Source: Microbispora corallina
GTDB lineage: Bacteria > Actinomycetota > Actinomycetes > Streptosporangiales > Streptosporangiaceae
Assembly: GCF_016863035.1 (NCBI RefSeq)
Contig: NZ_BOOC01000015.1
Coordinates: 1 to 64,000 of the forward strand
DNA: 64,000 nt
Direction of reading: 5' to 3'
Shown here: positions 62,050 to 64,000 of the stretch, piece after piece
How the letters are laid out: each line of letters begins with the position of its first letter
Numbering within the stretch: position 1 is the stretch's first letter
Notes under the pieces: model-generated
Databases searched by the model: none
Seen by the model: the letters and a program-made list of their open reading frames with translations, nothing else
Told to the model about the DNA's origin: nothing
Translations under genes and position numbers: made by a program

Positions 62050-62193
62050 GTGCGCTTCCTCCTGATCGGATCGGCGGGGCCGGTCGTCGGCACGACCGGT
62101 CGCCCTCCTCCGATCTACGGCCCGGATTTTTGATCATCAACCTCTCTGAGCTGCGTGAACAACGAATCAACATCGCGGCGCCGGCGGGGCAGG

Positions 62194-63117
62194 TCAGCCC
62201 TTGGTGGAGCCGAGGGCCAGACCGGCGATGAACTGCCTCTGCAGGACCACGTACACGATCAGGGTGGGGATCGCCGCGATGAGGGCGGCCGCCGCGATCA
62301 TGTTCTGGTTGCTGACGAACTGTCCCTGGAGGTTGGCCAGGGCGGAGGTGATGGGGCGTTTGTCGCCACGCTGGATCAGCACGATGGCCCAGAAGAAGTC
62401 GTTGTAGATCCAGGTGGTCAGCAGCGTCGCCAGCGCCGCGAGCGCCGGGCGGCACAGCGGCAGGGTCAGCTTCCAGTAGCGCGTCCACAGGGAGGCGCCG
62501 TCCACGACGGCCGCCTCGTAGATCTCGTGCGGGATCGACTTCATGTAGTTGCTCAGCACGAACACGCAGAAGCCGAGCTGGAAGCAGACGTTGATCAGGA
62601 TGAGCCCGGCGTAGGAGTTGTACAGCAGGCCGTTCTCGCTGAGGAACTCGGGCACGGGGATGAGCAGGTACAGCCGGTAGAGCGGCGTGATGATGACCTG
62701 CTGGGGGAGCAGGTTGCCCGCGGTGAACAGGATCAGCAGGGTCAGGGTGTACCGCATCCGCACCCGGGACAGCACGAACGCCACGCTGGAGGCGAGCAGC
62801 AGCGTGACGAGCACGGCGGGCACGGTGACGATCACCGAGTTCAGGAAGTACCGCTGCATGTCCGACTGCGTCCACGCGTCGGTGAAGTTGCCCAGCGTGA
62901 GGTGGCGCGGCAGCGAGAAGTAGCCGCTCTGGGCGGTGTCCTCCACCGGGCGCAGGGACACGTACAGCGCGAACAGGATCGGGACGAGCCACAGCACCGT
63001 GGCCGTGATCATGAAGACGAGCGCCGCCACGCGGGCGGCGCGGCGGCTGCCGCGCGCGCGTCGGCGGCTCGCGGCGGCCACCGCCGGGGCCGTGGTGGAT
63101 CGGGCCTGTGCCGTCAC
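62194..63117 (-). CDS. Sugar ABC transporter permease (MalG type)
   Basis: A 307-residue permease with six helices; the coupling loop EIYEAAVVDGASLWTRYWKL with LPLCRPAL is the EAA motif of carbohydrate permeases. N-terminal residues 1-30 are basic and cytoplasmic. GTG 63117 overlaps the stop of its partner (GTGA). No ATPase gene is in view; such systems often use a shared MsiK-type ATPase. Confidence 0.92.
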   Translation of the reverse strand: MTAQARSTTAPAVAAASRRRARGSRRAARVAALVFMITATVLWLVPILFALYVSLRPVEDTAQSGYFSLPRHLTLGNFTDAWTQSDMQRYFLNSVIVTVPAVLVTLLLASSVAFVLSRVRMRYTLTLLILFTAGNLLPQQVIITPLYRLYLLIPVPEFLSENGLLYNSYAGLILINVCFQLGFCVFVLSNYMKSIPHEIYEAAVVDGASLWTRYWKLTLPLCRPALAALATLLTTWIYNDFFWAIVLIQRGDKRPITSALANLQGQFVSNQNMIAAAALIAAIPTLIVYVVLQRQFIAGLALGSTKG

Positions 63118-64000
63118 GGCCGCTCCTCCCGCCGGAAGGTCTGGTACAGGAACACCGAGATCGGGACGAGCGAGATGACCAGCAGCACGACCCCGAGGGC
63201 CGAGCCGTACCCGATGCGGGTCTGTTCGCCGAGGATGTTCTGGGTGACCAGGATCGACAGCAGTTCCAGGCCGGGGAGCACCGGGCCGTGGCTGTTGATG
63301 TAGACCAGGTCGTAGGCGCGCAGCGACTCGATCAGCGTCACGACGAGGATGACCACGTTGATCGGCTTCATCACCGGGAAGACCACCCGGAAGAAGGTCT
63401 GCCAGGCGTTGGACCCGTCGATCAGGGCCGCCTCCCGCAGGGAGGGGTCGACGGCCTTGAGCCCGGCCAGGTAGAGGATCATGACGTACCCCGCCTGCCG
63501 CCAGCAGGCCTCCACGAGGACGGCCCAGAGGTTGAGGTGGGGGTCGCCGAGCCAGTTGACGAGGTTGTCGTCGTGGTTGTGGCCGGTGATCGAGTTGATG
63601 AGGCCGTAGTTGGGGGAGTAGATGAGCTCCCAGATGATCCCGATGAGGGCGAGGGACAGCATCACGGGCAGGAACAGCACGCTCTGGTAGACGCGGCTGC
63701 CCTGGATGTTGCGGTCGATGATCACCGCGAACAGCATGCCGAGCGGCGTGGCGAGGCAGACGAAGACCAGCAGCCAGATCGCGTTGTGCTGCACGGCCGG
63801 CCAGAACTGCGGGTCGACCGTGGCCGCGATGCGGTAGTTCTCCACGCCGTACGGCTTGATCTGGTCGAGGCCGCCGATGCCGTTCCATCGGGTGAACGAC
63901 AGCACCACCGACGACAGCGCGGGGAACCAGACGAACGCCAGGTCGGCGAGCACCGGGATGCCGAGCATGAGCCCGACCAGCACCCGGTCGCGCGGGGTCA
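63114..64000 (-). CDS. Sugar ABC transporter permease (MalF type), partial
   Basis: At least 295 residues; the frame remains open to the window edge, so the first codons are missing. GTG 63983 is a possible internal start, but TPRDR upstream resembles a normal N-terminus. The EAA motif reads SLREAALIDGSNAWQTFFRV. It pairs with the MalG-type permease. The binding-protein gene is presumably beyond the right edge. Confidence 0.9.
   Translation of the reverse strand, partial: TPRDRVLVGLMLGIPVLADLAFVWFPALSSVVLSFTRWNGIGGLDQIKPYGVENYRIAATVDPQFWPAVQHNAIWLLVFVCLATPLGMLFAVIIDRNIQGSRVYQSVLFLPVMLSLALIGIIWELIYSPNYGLINSITGHNHDDNLVNWLGDPHLNLWAVLVEACWRQAGYVMILYLAGLKAVDPSLREAALIDGSNAWQTFFRVVFPVMKPINVVILVVTLIESLRAYDLVYINSHGPVLPGLELLSILVTQNILGEQTRIGYGSALGVVLLVISLVPISVFLYQTFRREERP

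Noticed and set aside
1-64000. CRISPR arrays, tRNA or rRNA genes and complete insertion sequences
   Set aside because: No regularly spaced repeats, cloverleaf-like sequences, rRNA segments or intact transposase genes were found by eye; a tRNA scan would settle the tRNA question.

Overview
The window is about 70 percent GC, with strong G/C third-position bias, GTG starts and many 4-nt ATGA/GTGA gene overlaps. This is typical of a filamentous actinomycete. Gene types (F420-type LLM enzymes, an iron box of the DmdR/IdeR type, XRE regulators with extracytoplasmic tails, STAS/HATPase regulators) suggest a soil member of the Streptosporangiales or a relative; that placement is inference. I saw no tRNA, rRNA or CRISPR array.

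Layout. (1) 1-8475: end of uppP, an MFS exporter, then a five-gene plus-strand run: a TrpF-like barrel protein lacking the catalytic Cys, a uracil phosphoribosyltransferase-like protein, a possible small ORF, an indigoidine-synthetase-type NRPS (A-Ox-T-TE) with a PptA-like tautomerase fused to its end, and an IndA/PsuG-type pseudouridine-5'-phosphate glycosidase. Together these look like an indigoidine / minimycin-type C-nucleoside locus. (2) 8476-20173: a 12-gene minus-strand operon that should take tryptophan through kynurenine and 3-hydroxyanthranilate to pyruvate and acetyl-CoA, with a divergent Lrp/AsnC regulator at 20334. (3) 20796-24811: an LLM oxidoreductase, a TIGR04076 protein and an XRE-cupin regulator, divergent from a DUF3311 + sodium:solute symporter pair; both sides carry the same palindromic operator. 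(4) 24966-36859: a LacI regulator, a peptide-type ABC transporter and an unusual catabolic set (DUF885-SnoaL-RidA fusion, LLM oxidoreductase, a 38-aa ORF, amidohydrolase, SnoaL protein), with matching LacI-type operators.

(5) 37079-40587: a copper P-type ATPase and an iron-box-controlled siderophore-interacting protein. (6) 40610-44288: a decayed patch with a transposase remnant, an MFS gene and a flavoprotein gene each broken by one single-base frameshift, and an intact XRE-cupin regulator. (7) 44528-51683: two divergent, very large secreted GH87-like polysaccharide hydrolases with Ig-like, CBM6 and F5/8C modules, closed by perfect 15- and 18-bp hairpins. (8) 52113-64000: LysR/MFS pair, DinB-like protein, AlaX, EamA transporter, two STAS-containing signalling proteins, hemerythrin, arginase-like enzyme, an XRE membrane protein with a duplicated Cys-rich ectodomain, a small secreted protein and two sugar ABC permeases running off the edge.

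The most interesting parts are the IndC-tautomerase fusion, whose junction carries a full Shine-Dalgarno and ATG-Pro start; the degenerate TrpF and UPRT companions; the triple-domain fusion at 31656; the doubly coupled 38-aa ORF at 35077; and the gene-free palindrome cluster at 51765-51900.
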